Source of the DNA: an uncultured Bacteroidales bacterium
GTDB taxonomy: Bacteria > Bacteroidota > Bacteroidia > Bacteroidales > Muribaculaceae
NCBI GenBank assembly: GCA_902776835.1
Contig: CACYRK010000004.1
Span: 1-64,000 of the forward strand
Direction: 5' to 3'
Length of the DNA stretch: 64,000 nt
The notes beneath the pieces are model-generated. The model did no database searches, was not told where the DNA came from, and was given only the letters and a program-made list of their open reading frames with translations. Both the position numbers and the translations under genes were made by a program. Shown in pieces: positions 31,035 to 39,933 of the stretch; position 1 is the first letter of the stretch; every line of letters starts with the position of its first letter.

Positions 31035-33356
31035 TTAATTGTTGCTGTCGTTGCCGTAGCCGTAGCCATAACCGGCATCGTTGCGTGGCTTGGTGTCGTT
31101 AAGCACAATGCAGGGATGCGGCAGGCGGCTGTCGGCCACCAGGCGGTTGATGTACTTGATTTGCGAGCGGCGGGTGAATCCGGCACGCGTGACAATGATA
31201 GTTGCCGAAGCCCACTTTGCCAGCGAGAATGAGTCGCTCACCATTGCGATGGGTGCCGAGTCGACCACGATGATGTCGTATCGCTCGCGCAGTTGAGTCA
31301 TCAGCGCCCCCACGCGGTCGCCCAGCAGGAGTTCGCTGGGGTTAGGCGGGACAGGCCCTGCGACAAGCACATCCAGGTTGTCGACCTCGCCGACGTGCTG
31401 CACCACCTCGTCGAGTGTCATGCCGTGCTGCGAGAGGAAGTTGGTGACTCCCGGCTCGGCGTTTATGCCCTGCAGCACCGAAGCCAGTTGCGGCTTGCGG
31501 ATGTCCATTCCCACAAGTGCCACCCGCTTGCCCAGCAGGGCAAATGCGGCAGCCAGGTTGCTGCTGATGAAAGTCTTGCCCTCGCCGCTCACGCTCGAGG
31601 TCACGAGCACCACCTTGTCGTCCTGGCTGGGCAGCATAAACTGCACATTGTTGCGCACATAGCGGAACAATTCCACGATGATGCGTGTGCTGCCGTCGCG
31701 CACCACCAGGTGCTCGTCGGCCTTGCGGTTGTGGTGTATGTGTCCCACCACGGGAATGGTGGTGAGACTCTCGAGTTCGTCGGTAGAGGCAAACTTGGTG
31801 TTGAGCAAGTTCTTAAGGTAGAGCAGCAAAGCGGGTATGAGCAATCCGGCGAGCAATGCCGTGAGCAGCACGACGACCTTCTTAGGCCTTACCGGCTCGC
31901 TCTTGGCATAGGCATGGTCAACCACCTTACCCTTGGGCGTGGTTGCGGCGAGTACGAGAGCGTTCTCCTCGCGTTTTTGCAGCAGGAAGGTGTACAGAGT
32001 GTTCTGTATGCCCTGCTCGCGATATAGCGAGCGCATCTGTCGCTCCTCGGTGGGGAAGCCACTCATCTGCGAGCCCGACTGGCTGCTGACGGCGGCTGCT
32101 TGCCCAATCTGTATTCTCAAGGCACCCAAGGTGTTGTCGACGCCCTTGAGCACGTTTTGGCGCATCACCTCAATCTGGTCGTCGAGTTGCCTGAGAGCCT
32201 GGTTGTTGTCGAGTGCCGAATTTTCGAGTTTCATGCGCTGCATCACCAGCGCGTTGTAAGACTGAATGGCACCGCTTGCCGCCGTGCTGTCGGCGCTGAA
32301 CGGAATCAGCGCCCGCGCATTTGCGGGCTGGCTGACAAAGTCCTTAATCATCTGCACGATGCGTCGGCGTGTTTCCAGCGCCACCAGTGCCTGGTCGGCC
32401 TGCTCCTGCTTTCCGATGAGGCTCTTGGTCTGCAGTTGCACATCCACCATGTTGTGGGCACGCTTATAAGCCTCGATTTCGGCCTCGCTGCCCATCAAAT
32501 CCTTGTAGATCAAGCCCAGTCGCTCGTCGATAAACTTGGCGGTGTTGACTGCCTGCTCGTCTTTCTCGAGTTGGCCGCGCTTGTTGTAGAGCGTGATGAG
32601 CGTGTTGAGTTTGTCGCGCCCACGGTCCACGTTCTTGTCGAGCACGTCGAGGTAGATGGCGTTTGACTTCTTGCTGAGCACTCGCACCGTCATTTGCTTC
32701 ATCAGTTCCTCGGCCTTGAGGTCGTTGCCCATGACGCTGGAGTGTATGCGATAAGCCTTGCCGCTCTTGTAGGTGGGCGTGGTGCGCACCACGTACAGGC
32801 CGTAGGGCGTCTTTACCGTGGCCGGCAGCGTGGTGTGCTCGACGGTGGCCAGTGTCTTGAACATTCCGCGCTTCACGGTGATGTCGGCCCGCCCGTCGGT
32901 GGCGACGTCGATGCGGAATTGCATGGCAATCGACAGGGTGTCGAACACCGCGTCGGCAGCGTCGATTTCGATGGGCGACGTGCCGTAGTGGTCCTCACTC
33001 TTGAGAAAGCCCTTGCGCTCGATGTAGTTGCGGTTGAGTTTGAGTTGCGCGATCATGTTGCGGCACAACTCCTGTGAGCCCATCACCACCACCTCATCGT
33101 CGACCTTTTGGCTTCCAATGCCCAGCGACATGCTCTTGAGGAGCGACGCTCCGGCGCCCGACGAATTGTCGTCCTGGTCGACGAGCACGGTAGAGATAAT
33201 CAGGTAGGTGGGCCGTTCCTTATAGAGGTACATTGCCGCCAGGGTGAGCGCAACGACTATAGCGATGACAAAGAGCCACCAATAGCGCTTGTATCGTGCT
33301 ATGACGGCACTCATGTCGAGCGTGGGCTCGCTGGACGTATTCACAGTCTTTTCCAT
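31035..33356 (-). CDS. wzc: Polysaccharide co-polymerase tyrosine autokinase (Wzc-like)
   Basis: The 773-residue protein has a Wzz domain bracketed by two transmembrane helices (about 28-45 and 494-513), with long periplasmic coiled coils (about 250-460). A cytoplasmic BY-kinase domain follows: Walker A SSVSGEGKT (587-595), Walker A' VALVGMDIRKP (612-622), and Walker B VVDSAPI. The tail ends YGYGYGNDSNN, a short tyrosine cluster of the type phosphorylated in trans to control chain length and export. It lies 3 nt after wza and forms the export trans-envelope complex with it. Confidence 0.93.
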   Translation of the reverse strand: MEKTVNTSSEPTLDMSAVIARYKRYWWLFVIAIVVALTLAAMYLYKERPTYLIISTVLVDQDDNSSGAGASLLKSMSLGIGSQKVDDEVVVMGSQELCRNMIAQLKLNRNYIERKGFLKSEDHYGTSPIEIDAADAVFDTLSIAMQFRIDVATDGRADITVKRGMFKTLATVEHTTLPATVKTPYGLYVVRTTPTYKSGKAYRIHSSVMGNDLKAEELMKQMTVRVLSKKSNAIYLDVLDKNVDRGRDKLNTLITLYNKRGQLEKDEQAVNTAKFIDERLGLIYKDLMGSEAEIEAYKRAHNMVDVQLQTKSLIGKQEQADQALVALETRRRIVQMIKDFVSQPANARALIPFSADSTAASGAIQSYNALVMQRMKLENSALDNNQALRQLDDQIEVMRQNVLKGVDNTLGALRIQIGQAAAVSSQSGSQMSGFPTEERQMRSLYREQGIQNTLYTFLLQKREENALVLAATTPKGKVVDHAYAKSEPVRPKKVVVLLTALLAGLLIPALLLYLKNLLNTKFASTDELESLTTIPVVGHIHHNRKADEHLVVRDGSTRIIVELFRYVRNNVQFMLPSQDDKVVLVTSSVSGEGKTFISSNLAAAFALLGKRVALVGMDIRKPQLASVLQGINAEPGVTNFLSQHGMTLDEVVQHVGEVDNLDVLVAGPVPPNPSELLLGDRVGALMTQLRERYDIIVVDSAPIAMVSDSFSLAKWASATIIVTRAGFTRRSQIKYINRLVADSRLPHPCIVLNDTKPRNDAGYGYGYGNDSNN

Positions 33357-33359
33357 TGC

Positions 33360-34181
33360 TTATTTTACAGCCAGAGCGATTATGAGCGACGCCACAACGC
33401 TGGTGGCACTCACCACGGTGGAGATTACCGAGAGTTTGTAGGCGTTGTTCATGTTATACTTCGAGTTGTCGATGCGTATGGTGTTTGGCTCGACGTACAC
33501 CACGTCGTTCTGCCGCAGATAGAAATATGGCGACGAGAACAGTTGTGTGTCGAGCAGATTCATGCGGTGATATGTGGTGGCCCCGTTCTCCTCGCGCATC
33601 ACCAGCACACTGGCACGCTCGCCGTACTCGGTGAGGTCGCCACAAGCCGCCAGGGCGTCGAGCACGGTGAACCGCTGCCGCGTGACCAACAGGCGCTGTG
33701 GCTGCTTCACCTCGCCCATCACGTTCACATAGTAGCCCATGAGTTGCACACTCACATAGGGGTCGCGCACATGCTCGGCAACGCGCTGCTTAATCATTGC
33801 TTGCGCCTCGCCGGCTGTCATTCCCGCCACGGTGAGTTTGCCGATTACGGGCAGTTCGATGCAGCCCTGCTTGTCGACGATGTGGGTGAGCAGGCGCGGC
33901 ACGCCCTGCACGGTGTTTTCGCCCTGCACAGCGGTGTTGTTGAGCGGAGCGTTGAACATGGCTGTGGCTTGGGGCACCGACGACGAGATGGTGACCGCCA
34001 ACTCATCGTCGGGTGCGATGCGCGTGGCCTCGTAATTGGCCGTGGGCAAGGTGCCCTGCTGCGACGTCGCGGGCAATGATTTGAAATACGACAGGTTGTT
34101 CTCGGTGGTGGTGGAGCACGAGAGCAGCGTGCAGGCCACCACGGCGAGCAGTATGTGAGCGAAAGATCTGTTTCTTGTCAT
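33360..34181 (-). CDS. wza: Polysaccharide export outer-membrane lipoprotein (Wza-like)
   Basis: A 273-residue lipoprotein (lipobox LLSC at residues 19-22). The frame runs upstream to 34601, but the ATG at 34181 begins the signal peptide (MTRNRSFAHILLAVVACTLLSC). It has the Poly_export domain (IAPDDELAVTISSSVPQATAMF, then GCIELPVIGKLTVAGMTAGEAQAMI) and one SLBB domain (VNVMGEVKQPQRLLVTRQRFTVLDALAACGDL). A final hydrophobic helix (KLSVISTVVSATSVVASLIIALAV) would anchor or span the outer membrane. Ordinary length for Bacteroidales Wza. Confidence 0.92.
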   Translation of the reverse strand: MTRNRSFAHILLAVVACTLLSCSTTTENNLSYFKSLPATSQQGTLPTANYEATRIAPDDELAVTISSSVPQATAMFNAPLNNTAVQGENTVQGVPRLLTHIVDKQGCIELPVIGKLTVAGMTAGEAQAMIKQRVAEHVRDPYVSVQLMGYYVNVMGEVKQPQRLLVTRQRFTVLDALAACGDLTEYGERASVLVMREENGATTYHRMNLLDTQLFSSPYFYLRQNDVVYVEPNTIRIDNSKYNMNNAYKLSVISTVVSATSVVASLIIALAVK

Positions 34182-34278
34182 GACAATATATTGTTTACAC
34201 CTTATTAACGAAAAACCACGCAAAATATTGCGAGCCCGACCCGGCATGGCCGAAAAGGCCACGTGCGGCGACGGAATG

Positions 34279-35709
34279 CTATTGTCGCGGGCGGTGTACG
34301 ACGAGATGTCGCACACGTGGGGGCGCGCAAGCGATGCATAGCGCGAGCAGTGCCACGGCGGCGGCCACGTCGGCCCACAATGGCCATTGGGCATAGAACA
34401 CGACAGCCGTGACGGCGACGATGGCGAGAGCGAGCGCGGTGCGCCACTGGAGGCGCAGCGTGAAGTAGCGTCGCATGTCGTGCCATCGATACACCACGAG
34501 CACCAGGTAGGTGAGGATGCCTGCCGCCAGCGTGCCGGGCACTCCCCAGCGCGGCGTGAGCACCACGTTAGCCACGATGTTGACGATGGCTCCCACCACA
34601 ATGGCCGGGAGCGTGCGCACCGTGTCTTTGGTGCACTGATAGCCCATGTCGAAAAACGCCACGATGGCCATAATCGCCGCTATGCATCCCAGAGGGAACA
34701 CATAGGCCAGGCTGGCCTGGTATTGCTGGGCCACCAGCCAGGGGTAACACACCTTCAGCCCGATGGTGTAGGCCACGAGCAGTGCTGCCAGCAACCACGC
34801 GTAGGCATTGAGCATGAGCGAGAAGAAACTGTTGCGGTCGGGGCTGTTGTACTGCCTGATGGCGGTCTCCTGCCAAGCCTGGTAGAAGATAATGCCCAGC
34901 GTCTGTATCACGCCGGTAAAGCGCACCGCCACAGCGTAAACGCCGGTGTCGGCAGGTCCCAGATAATGCAGTATGAACCAGCGGTCGCTGCTGCCCATAA
35001 TCCACCAGCACAGCGCGCCTGGCAGCAGCGGCAGACTGTATCGGAGCAACTCGCGGCGCATGGCCGACACGTCGATGCCGAGGGCAAAATAGCGCTTCAC
35101 GCTGCCCACGCGCAACTCGACCAAAGCGATTGCGAGCAGGCGCGCCGCGATGTTGGCGGCAAAGATGCCCTCCACGCCCCAGCGCAGAACCACCACAAAG
35201 AACAGGCTGAACAGTCCTATGCCCAGTGCCGTGAGGATGCCCACCGTCACAAAGGCCCGGTTGTTGCCCAGGCCACGGTACACCTGCATCATCACCTCCT
35301 GGATGGCCATTGACACCAGCAGCGCCAGCGACCACCACACATAGTCCACCTGGAGCCACATCAATGCCGTGGCCAGCAGGCACAGCGACAACGCCAGGCT
35401 CACCGCCAAGGTGCGGTAAACGGTTGTCACCACGCGAGTTCGCGACTGCGTGTCGTCGCACTCGAGCAGAAATCGAAACGCACCGTCGCGCAACTGCAGC
35501 GACACCAGGGGCAGCAGCAGGAAGCACGCCGTGAGGCACACGTCGTAGTAGCCAAAATCGGCGGTGTCGGAAATAAAATGGGTATAGAGCGGAACCATCA
35601 GGAAGGTGATGAGTTTCGCCCCAATATTGCCGATGGCGTAGATGCCCACGTCGCGCACAAACTTGCGCTGTCGGCTCTCGCCGTGTGTTGCGGGTGACGA
35701 GGTGTTCAT
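34279..35709 (-). CDS. Polysaccharide flippase (Wzx-like)
   Basis: A 476-residue integral membrane protein of the MOP/PST flippase group: RKFVRDVGIYAIGNIGAKLITFLMVPLYTHF at the N-terminus is the signature first helix. About 14 transmembrane segments follow, with the family's conserved SDRWFILHYLGPADTGVYAVAVRFTGVI in the middle. It moves lipid-linked repeat units across the inner membrane. The frame extends to 35784, but the ATG at 35709 follows the promoter at 35721-35728 and starts the conserved domain. First gene of the minus-strand wz operon. Confidence 0.88.
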   Translation of the reverse strand: MNTSSPATHGESRQRKFVRDVGIYAIGNIGAKLITFLMVPLYTHFISDTADFGYYDVCLTACFLLLPLVSLQLRDGAFRFLLECDDTQSRTRVVTTVYRTLAVSLALSLCLLATALMWLQVDYVWWSLALLVSMAIQEVMMQVYRGLGNNRAFVTVGILTALGIGLFSLFFVVVLRWGVEGIFAANIAARLLAIALVELRVGSVKRYFALGIDVSAMRRELLRYSLPLLPGALCWWIMGSSDRWFILHYLGPADTGVYAVAVRFTGVIQTLGIIFYQAWQETAIRQYNSPDRNSFFSLMLNAYAWLLAALLVAYTIGLKVCYPWLVAQQYQASLAYVFPLGCIAAIMAIVAFFDMGYQCTKDTVRTLPAIVVGAIVNIVANVVLTPRWGVPGTLAAGILTYLVLVVYRWHDMRRYFTLRLQWRTALALAIVAVTAVVFYAQWPLWADVAAAVALLALCIACAPPRVRHLVVHRPRQ

Positions 35710-35720
35710 ATTTTTCGCCA

Positions 35721-35759
35721 CAAAGATAAGTAAAAATCCATGAGTTTTGTGTAACTTTG
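35721..35759. promoter_or_regulatory. Divergent promoters between wzx and the glycosyltransferase
   Basis: Minus strand: TATCTTTG at 35721-35728, read towards wzx. Plus strand: TAACTTTG at 35752-35759, read towards the glycosyltransferase at 35783. Their -33 regions overlap each other, so use of one could affect the other. Confidence 0.6.
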
Positions 35760-35782
35760 CTCCGTTTTTTGGCAACTGTGAC

Positions 35783-36988
35783 ATGATTCAACTTCAACAC
35801 ATATCACTCATCACCTGGGTTCTTCTGGGCTGCGGAATACTGTTGGCGCTGGCATACATGCTGTGGCAATGGCAGCGCACACAGCGCGTAGCACAGTTTA
35901 TTGCCCGCGAGGATGGGCGCGAATATGCCGAGGAATTGCCGCCAGTGTCGATACTGGTCGACGCGTGCACCGAGACGGGCCGTCTGACTGAGTTTCTGCC
36001 CGCCATCCTCGGCCAAGAATATCCTGAATATGAGGTAATTGTTATTGCCGACGGCTCGGCCGAGGCTACCAGCAAGATGCTGAGCGGACTGCGTGCCGAG
36101 TACGACAATCTGCACATCACGTTTGCTCCGAGCGCCACTCGCGGCCTGTCGCGCAAAAAACTCGCGCTGATGATAGGCATCAAGGCCTCGCAATACGACA
36201 TCCTGCTCACCACGTGCGCCAACTGCCATCCTGCGAGCCCGCTGTGGCTGCAGTTGATGATGCGCAACTTCACCGCCACCACCGACGTGGTGCTGGGCTA
36301 CGCCCACTACCCCTACGAGGAAGACCGCACCAAGGGCCACCGCTGGCGCCTGTTCGACAGCGTGACGCAGAGCATGCAGTGGGTGGTGTCGGCCATCAAG
36401 GGCAAGCCTTACCGCGGCATGAGCGAGAACCTGGCTTACCGCAAGCGGTGCTTCTACGACAACAAGGGCTTTGCCACCACCATGGACCTTCAATGGGGTG
36501 AAGACGACGTGTTTATCAGCCAGATAGCCAATGGCGAGAACACACGCCTGGAACTTGACCCGGCCAGCCATATTGCCATCCACAGCGAACTCCCGTCGTA
36601 CACCCACCGGCTGAAAAAGATGCGTCGCGACTTCACCTCGCGGCTCGTCAGGCGCACCCCCAGCCGTGCCCAGGGCGCATTAAGCGCGCTGTATTACCTT
36701 GCGCTGGCTGCCCTCGTGGGCGCCGCCGTGGCATCGTTGCCCACCATCTTGGGAGCCGCAGTGCTGCCATGGCCCAGCATCGTGGCCGCTGCCGTGGCCG
36801 TCGTGCTCGCCATCGCCTTTGTGGTGCTTGCGGCAATGCTCTTCGGGCGCCAGAGCCGATGCCTCGACGCGCCCGCCCTGCGACTCACCGTGCCGCCATT
36901 CACGCTGGCGCGCCCCGTGGTCAACGCCCTCTACCGCCTGCGCGAGCGCAACTTCCGCGATTCAAACTACACTTCAATCTACAAGTAA
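35783..36988 (+). CDS. Membrane glycosyltransferase family 2 with altered DxD motif
   Basis: A 401-residue protein: one N-terminal transmembrane helix (ISLITWVLLGCGILLALAYML), a GT-A domain (about 60-290) and two or three C-terminal helices. The GT2 frame is clear (PPVSILVDACTETGRLTEFLP, YEVIVIADGSAEATS, LSRKKLALMIGIKAS, the WGEDDVF acceptor-acid motif), but where relatives have a DxD- or EAD-type metal-binding motif before C-x-P this one reads TTCANCHPAS, without the acids. It may be catalytically impaired or bind its donor differently. The frame opens at 35747, but the ATG at 35783 fits the promoter at 35752-35759. Confidence 0.83.
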   Translation: MIQLQHISLITWVLLGCGILLALAYMLWQWQRTQRVAQFIAREDGREYAEELPPVSILVDACTETGRLTEFLPAILGQEYPEYEVIVIADGSAEATSKMLSGLRAEYDNLHITFAPSATRGLSRKKLALMIGIKASQYDILLTTCANCHPASPLWLQLMMRNFTATTDVVLGYAHYPYEEDRTKGHRWRLFDSVTQSMQWVVSAIKGKPYRGMSENLAYRKRCFYDNKGFATTMDLQWGEDDVFISQIANGENTRLELDPASHIAIHSELPSYTHRLKKMRRDFTSRLVRRTPSRAQGALSALYYLALAALVGAAVASLPTILGAAVLPWPSIVAAAVAVVLAIAFVVLAAMLFGRQSRCLDAPALRLTVPPFTLARPVVNALYRLRERNFRDSNYTSIYK

Positions 36989-37013
36989 ATTCGCATTCCG
37001 CAACAACAGCACC

Positions 37014-37838
37014 ATGGGTAATTTTTTCATGATGAGGCTTTTGACGCTTGCATTGGCGGTGGGGCTGGCGGTGGGGCTGGCTGGATGTGACAGTTTTGAC
37101 TATCACCCTTACGATGTGCGAGTGGACGGGGAGCGCAACATCAACGCCACTAACGCGGCGGCCATCGAGCACGCCTGCCTCGACGCCACGGCCATCCGCT
37201 TTGCGGTGGTGAGCGACACGCAGGGCTGCTACGACGAGACTCGCGACATGGTCGACGACGTGAATGCTCGCGCCGACATCGACTTTGTGATTCATCTGGG
37301 CGACCTCACCGACTATGGCAGCACACGCGAGTTCACGCTGCAGCGCGACATCCTCGGCAAACTCAAGGTGCCCTATGTGACCTGTATCGGCAACCACGAC
37401 TGCCTGGGCAACGGCGAGGAGACGTTTGCCGCCATCTTTGGCGACGTGGACTTCGAATTCATTGCCGGCCGCGTGAAGTTTGTCATGCTCAACACCAATG
37501 CGCTCGAGTATGACTACGGGCGCGCAATCCCGAACTTCGACTTTATTGAGCGTTGCGCCACCTCGCGCGTCGACGCCTTCGACCGCACCGTCGTTGCGAT
37601 GCATGCCAAGCCCACGAGCGACGTGTTTAACAACAACGTGTCGCGACTGTTCAACGAGGAGACCCACGAGTTGCCGCAGTTGCTCTTCTGCCTCTGCGGG
37701 CACGACCACCAGCAGCAGGTCTTCGACCTCTACGGCGACGGCACGCTCTATTACCAGGTGGCCAATATCGCCAAGCGAAAATATTACATCTTCACCATCA
37801 CCGCCGACGGCTACAGTTATGAGGACATCAGTTTCTAA
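37014..37838 (+). CDS. Metallophosphoesterase lipoprotein
   Basis: A 274-residue lipoprotein (hydrophobic stretch, then LAGC). The calcineurin-like phosphoesterase motifs are in order: VVSDTQG (first metal aspartate), HLGDLTDYG, GNHDCLG, a histidine in VVAMHAKP, and CGHDHQQQ. It likely hydrolyses a phosphoester in the periplasm or at the surface; substrate unknown. The start at 37014 is taken, though the internal ATGs at 37029 and 37032 are equally possible. Its 3' end overlaps the next gene by 20 nt, so the three plus-strand genes here form an operon. Confidence 0.85.
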   Translation: MGNFFMMRLLTLALAVGLAVGLAGCDSFDYHPYDVRVDGERNINATNAAAIEHACLDATAIRFAVVSDTQGCYDETRDMVDDVNARADIDFVIHLGDLTDYGSTREFTLQRDILGKLKVPYVTCIGNHDCLGNGEETFAAIFGDVDFEFIAGRVKFVMLNTNALEYDYGRAIPNFDFIERCATSRVDAFDRTVVAMHAKPTSDVFNNNVSRLFNEETHELPQLLFCLCGHDHQQQVFDLYGDGTLYYQVANIAKRKYYIFTITADGYSYEDISF

Positions 37839-38529
37839 ACTCCTGACGGTCATACTGGTGGCTTTGTCGGCCTGGGCGGCGTGCTCGGCACAGGACACGG
37901 TGCGCGTGGTGCGTGACACGGTGATTGTCTACCGGTCGTCGCCATCGGACTCGATAGCCGACGTTGCGCCCTACGTCAAGCGCCTCGAGCAATACGACAA
38001 GTTTTGGAACTCGCTCAAGCCCGACGGCCTGAAGTTGCAATATGCGGGCAACATGGGCATGTTCTCCGCCGGCCCTGTGTGGCGCTATGGCCGCAACGAG
38101 CAGTGGGAGACGTCGCTGCTCTTCGGCTTCGTGCCTCGCCACAGCGGCTCTACGACGCTTTACACCCTCACCCTGAAAGAGGATTTTGTGCCCTGGTCGA
38201 TACGCGGCACCGAGTGGCTCACCATCGAGCCGCTGCAGACGGGCATCTACCTAACCACGGTCCTCAGCGGCCATTTCTGGACCCGCCAACCAAAACGCTA
38301 CCCAGGCGGCTACTACTGGTTCTCCACGCGTCTGCGTCCCAACATCTTCATTGGGCAGCGTGCCACGGTGCATCTGCCTGACAGCAAGCGGCGCTTCACC
38401 CACTCAATCAGCCTGTTCTACGAAATCAGTTGCTGCGACTTCATGCTAATTCAGCGTGCCACCAACAGCAGCCTCAAGCCTGGGGATTACCTGACACTGT
38501 CGCTTGGGCTGCAACTCACCTGGCTGTAG
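37819..38529 (+). CDS. Exported protein of unknown function, probable outer-membrane protein
   Basis: A 236-residue protein with a signal peptide (about 1-25, AACSAQ). The mature part alternates strands typical of a small barrel or beta-rich outer-membrane protein (KLQYAGNMGMFSAGPVWRYG, WETSLLFGFVPRH, YTLTLKEDF, GYYWFSTRLRPNIFIGQR, FTHSISLFYEISC) and finishes with a terminal aromatic-hydrophobic strand (YLTLSLGLQLTWL). It overlaps the end of the phosphoesterase by 20 nt. I do not recognise the family. The context suggests a role connected with the surface polysaccharide. Confidence 0.72.
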   Translation: MRTSVSKLLTVILVALSAWAACSAQDTVRVVRDTVIVYRSSPSDSIADVAPYVKRLEQYDKFWNSLKPDGLKLQYAGNMGMFSAGPVWRYGRNEQWETSLLFGFVPRHSGSTTLYTLTLKEDFVPWSIRGTEWLTIEPLQTGIYLTTVLSGHFWTRQPKRYPGGYYWFSTRLRPNIFIGQRATVHLPDSKRRFTHSISLFYEISCCDFMLIQRATNSSLKPGDYLTLSLGLQLTWL

Positions 38530-38538
38530 ATTTTTTAA

Positions 38539-38595
38539 TTCGAACAATCGAGCATTCGAACTTTCGAGCAATCGAGGGTTCGAGGGTTCGGACTT
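38539..38595. repeat. TCGA-rich repeat string
   Basis: ATTCGAACAATCGAGC and near-copies repeat for about 55 bp, the same type as at 3470 and 43701. No gene lies in the rest of 38530-38866, apart from the promoter at 38837-38844. Confidence 0.7.
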
Positions 38596-38836
38596 TCGGG
38601 GGGTTTGGCGCACTGTTTTGTGGCTTGGTGGGGTAATGTGGGGGTTCGTGTGACGAAAGTGGGGTTTTGTTGAATTTTTTCTTGGTACTACCGAAACCGA
38701 TAGGGAAGCTCAATGACAGCCTAAGAGTAAAAAAATCATGTTGTTACACACTCATTTTTTAATCGAACAGAATATATTTTACTACCAATTGGTTGAATTT
38801 TTCGGATAAAAATTTTAGTGTTTTATGTGATTTGTG

Positions 38837-38844
38837 TATCTTTG
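38837..38844 (+). promoter_or_regulatory. Promoter element cut off from its gene by the IS element
   Basis: TATCTTTG fits TAnnTTTG and points towards the secreted triplet, 1,090 bp away. The IS982 element at 38867-39888 lies between. Without it, the leader would be about 60-70 nt. Confidence 0.55.
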
Positions 38845-38866
38845 TTGGTAAACATCCTTAGATTTA

Positions 38867-39888
38867 ACCCGTTGGCGGAATTAAGCGAGCGCATACTTAA
38901 TCCTGCCGATAGGTCTGTTATTGATAAAGTTTAAGTATTGTGAAACAGTAAATGCGCTCACTTTACTGATGATTCTGGTGAAAAAGCCGACGTGCAGCTT
39001 TGCGTAGTTGCGCATGATGTTGAACTGGTCAGTGAATTGGGAGAAGTCGGTCTCGACCCTTTTCCTGATTCTACCGAAAGGTTTGTAAAACGGTTTCCAA
39101 TTCTTTTGGTTGAGGCGGTAAGGCACTTCAAGCTGAATGCGCGCAGACTCAAAGAGGTTCAACTGGACTTCGGCACTCAAATACCCTTTATCTCCGATAA
39201 CTGTACATTTGAAGAAGTCCTGCCCGAGATCATTCAGATAATGAATGTCATGCACGCTGGCTTTGGTCAGGTCGTAGGAATGAATCACCCCCGAAACACC
39301 GCATACAGCATGGAGTTTGTAACCGTAATAATACATCGACTGGGCGGCGCAATAACCAAAGTCCGGTGCTTTTTCCGGCTCTTTCATGCCCATGCGGTTG
39401 CGTTTGCCTCTCGAGAGTTGGCAGACCTTGACCGGCTTGGAGTCTATAGCAAAGATGTCTTCACTGCCATCAACGCGTTCCACAATCCTCTTGCGGATTC
39501 TCTCGCACAAATCTACGGTGTATTTGCGCCTGTCATTATATTGGCGGCGAGAGATCAAGTTCGGCATCTCATCACGGTAGTCTTCCAGCAATGCGAACAG
39601 ATAGTTTTCGCTATCAATGCTCATGTTTTCAGCAGTCAGATTGAGGGCTATCACTTCCAGATCGCTAAACTTCGGGACCACACCTGGTCGAGGCAAATTG
39701 CCGAGTTCATTCACGAGATTTGTCGAAAAACTCTTGCATACATCAAGAATTTTGACGAAATTTGCGTACAAGTTGTGCATACGGTGATTTGAATTTAATG
39801 ATTTTGTCACCACTAAATTACTATAAATCAGCGATATGTGCAACTTTTTGAACGTCTTTTTATTAACTTTTTAATCCCGCCAACGGGT
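38867..39888 (-). mobile_element. Intact IS982-family insertion sequence
   Basis: A 1,022-bp element. Terminal inverted repeats begin ACCCGTTGGCGG (38867-38878) and end CCGCCAACGGGT (39877-39888), matching at 17 of the first 18 bases when one is reverse-complemented. Both sides carry the 7-bp direct repeat AGATTTA (38860-38866 and 39889-39895), the target duplication. It contains one full-length transposase on the minus strand. The insertion is fairly recent: both ends and the target repeats are essentially undamaged. Confidence 0.93.
38881..39780 (-). CDS. IS982-family transposase
   Basis: A 299-residue DDE transposase. Family features are visible: FSDLEVIALNLTAENMSIDSENYLF (N-terminal helix-turn-helix-like part), first acid in IFAIDSKPV, second in TVIGDKGYLS, third in RKRVETDFSQF, with a typical Y2 region (YYYGYKLHAVCGVSGVIHSYDLTKAS). 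The ATG at 39780 is preferred over the longer opening at 39843, which would run into AT-rich end sequence. It appears complete and functional. Confidence 0.93.
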   Translation of the reverse strand: MHNLYANFVKILDVCKSFSTNLVNELGNLPRPGVVPKFSDLEVIALNLTAENMSIDSENYLFALLEDYRDEMPNLISRRQYNDRRKYTVDLCERIRKRIVERVDGSEDIFAIDSKPVKVCQLSRGKRNRMGMKEPEKAPDFGYCAAQSMYYYGYKLHAVCGVSGVIHSYDLTKASVHDIHYLNDLGQDFFKCTVIGDKGYLSAEVQLNLFESARIQLEVPYRLNQKNWKPFYKPFGRIRKRVETDFSQFTDQFNIMRNYAKLHVGFFTRIISKVSAFTVSQYLNFINNRPIGRIKYALA

Positions 39889-39933
39889 AGATTTAATGAC
39901 ATTTTAATGTATAACAAACTAAAAAACAGCGAC

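Noticed and set aside
33360..34601. 413-residue version of the Wza protein
   Set aside because: The first 140 residues lie inside the flippase gene in another frame; the signal peptide begins at 34181.
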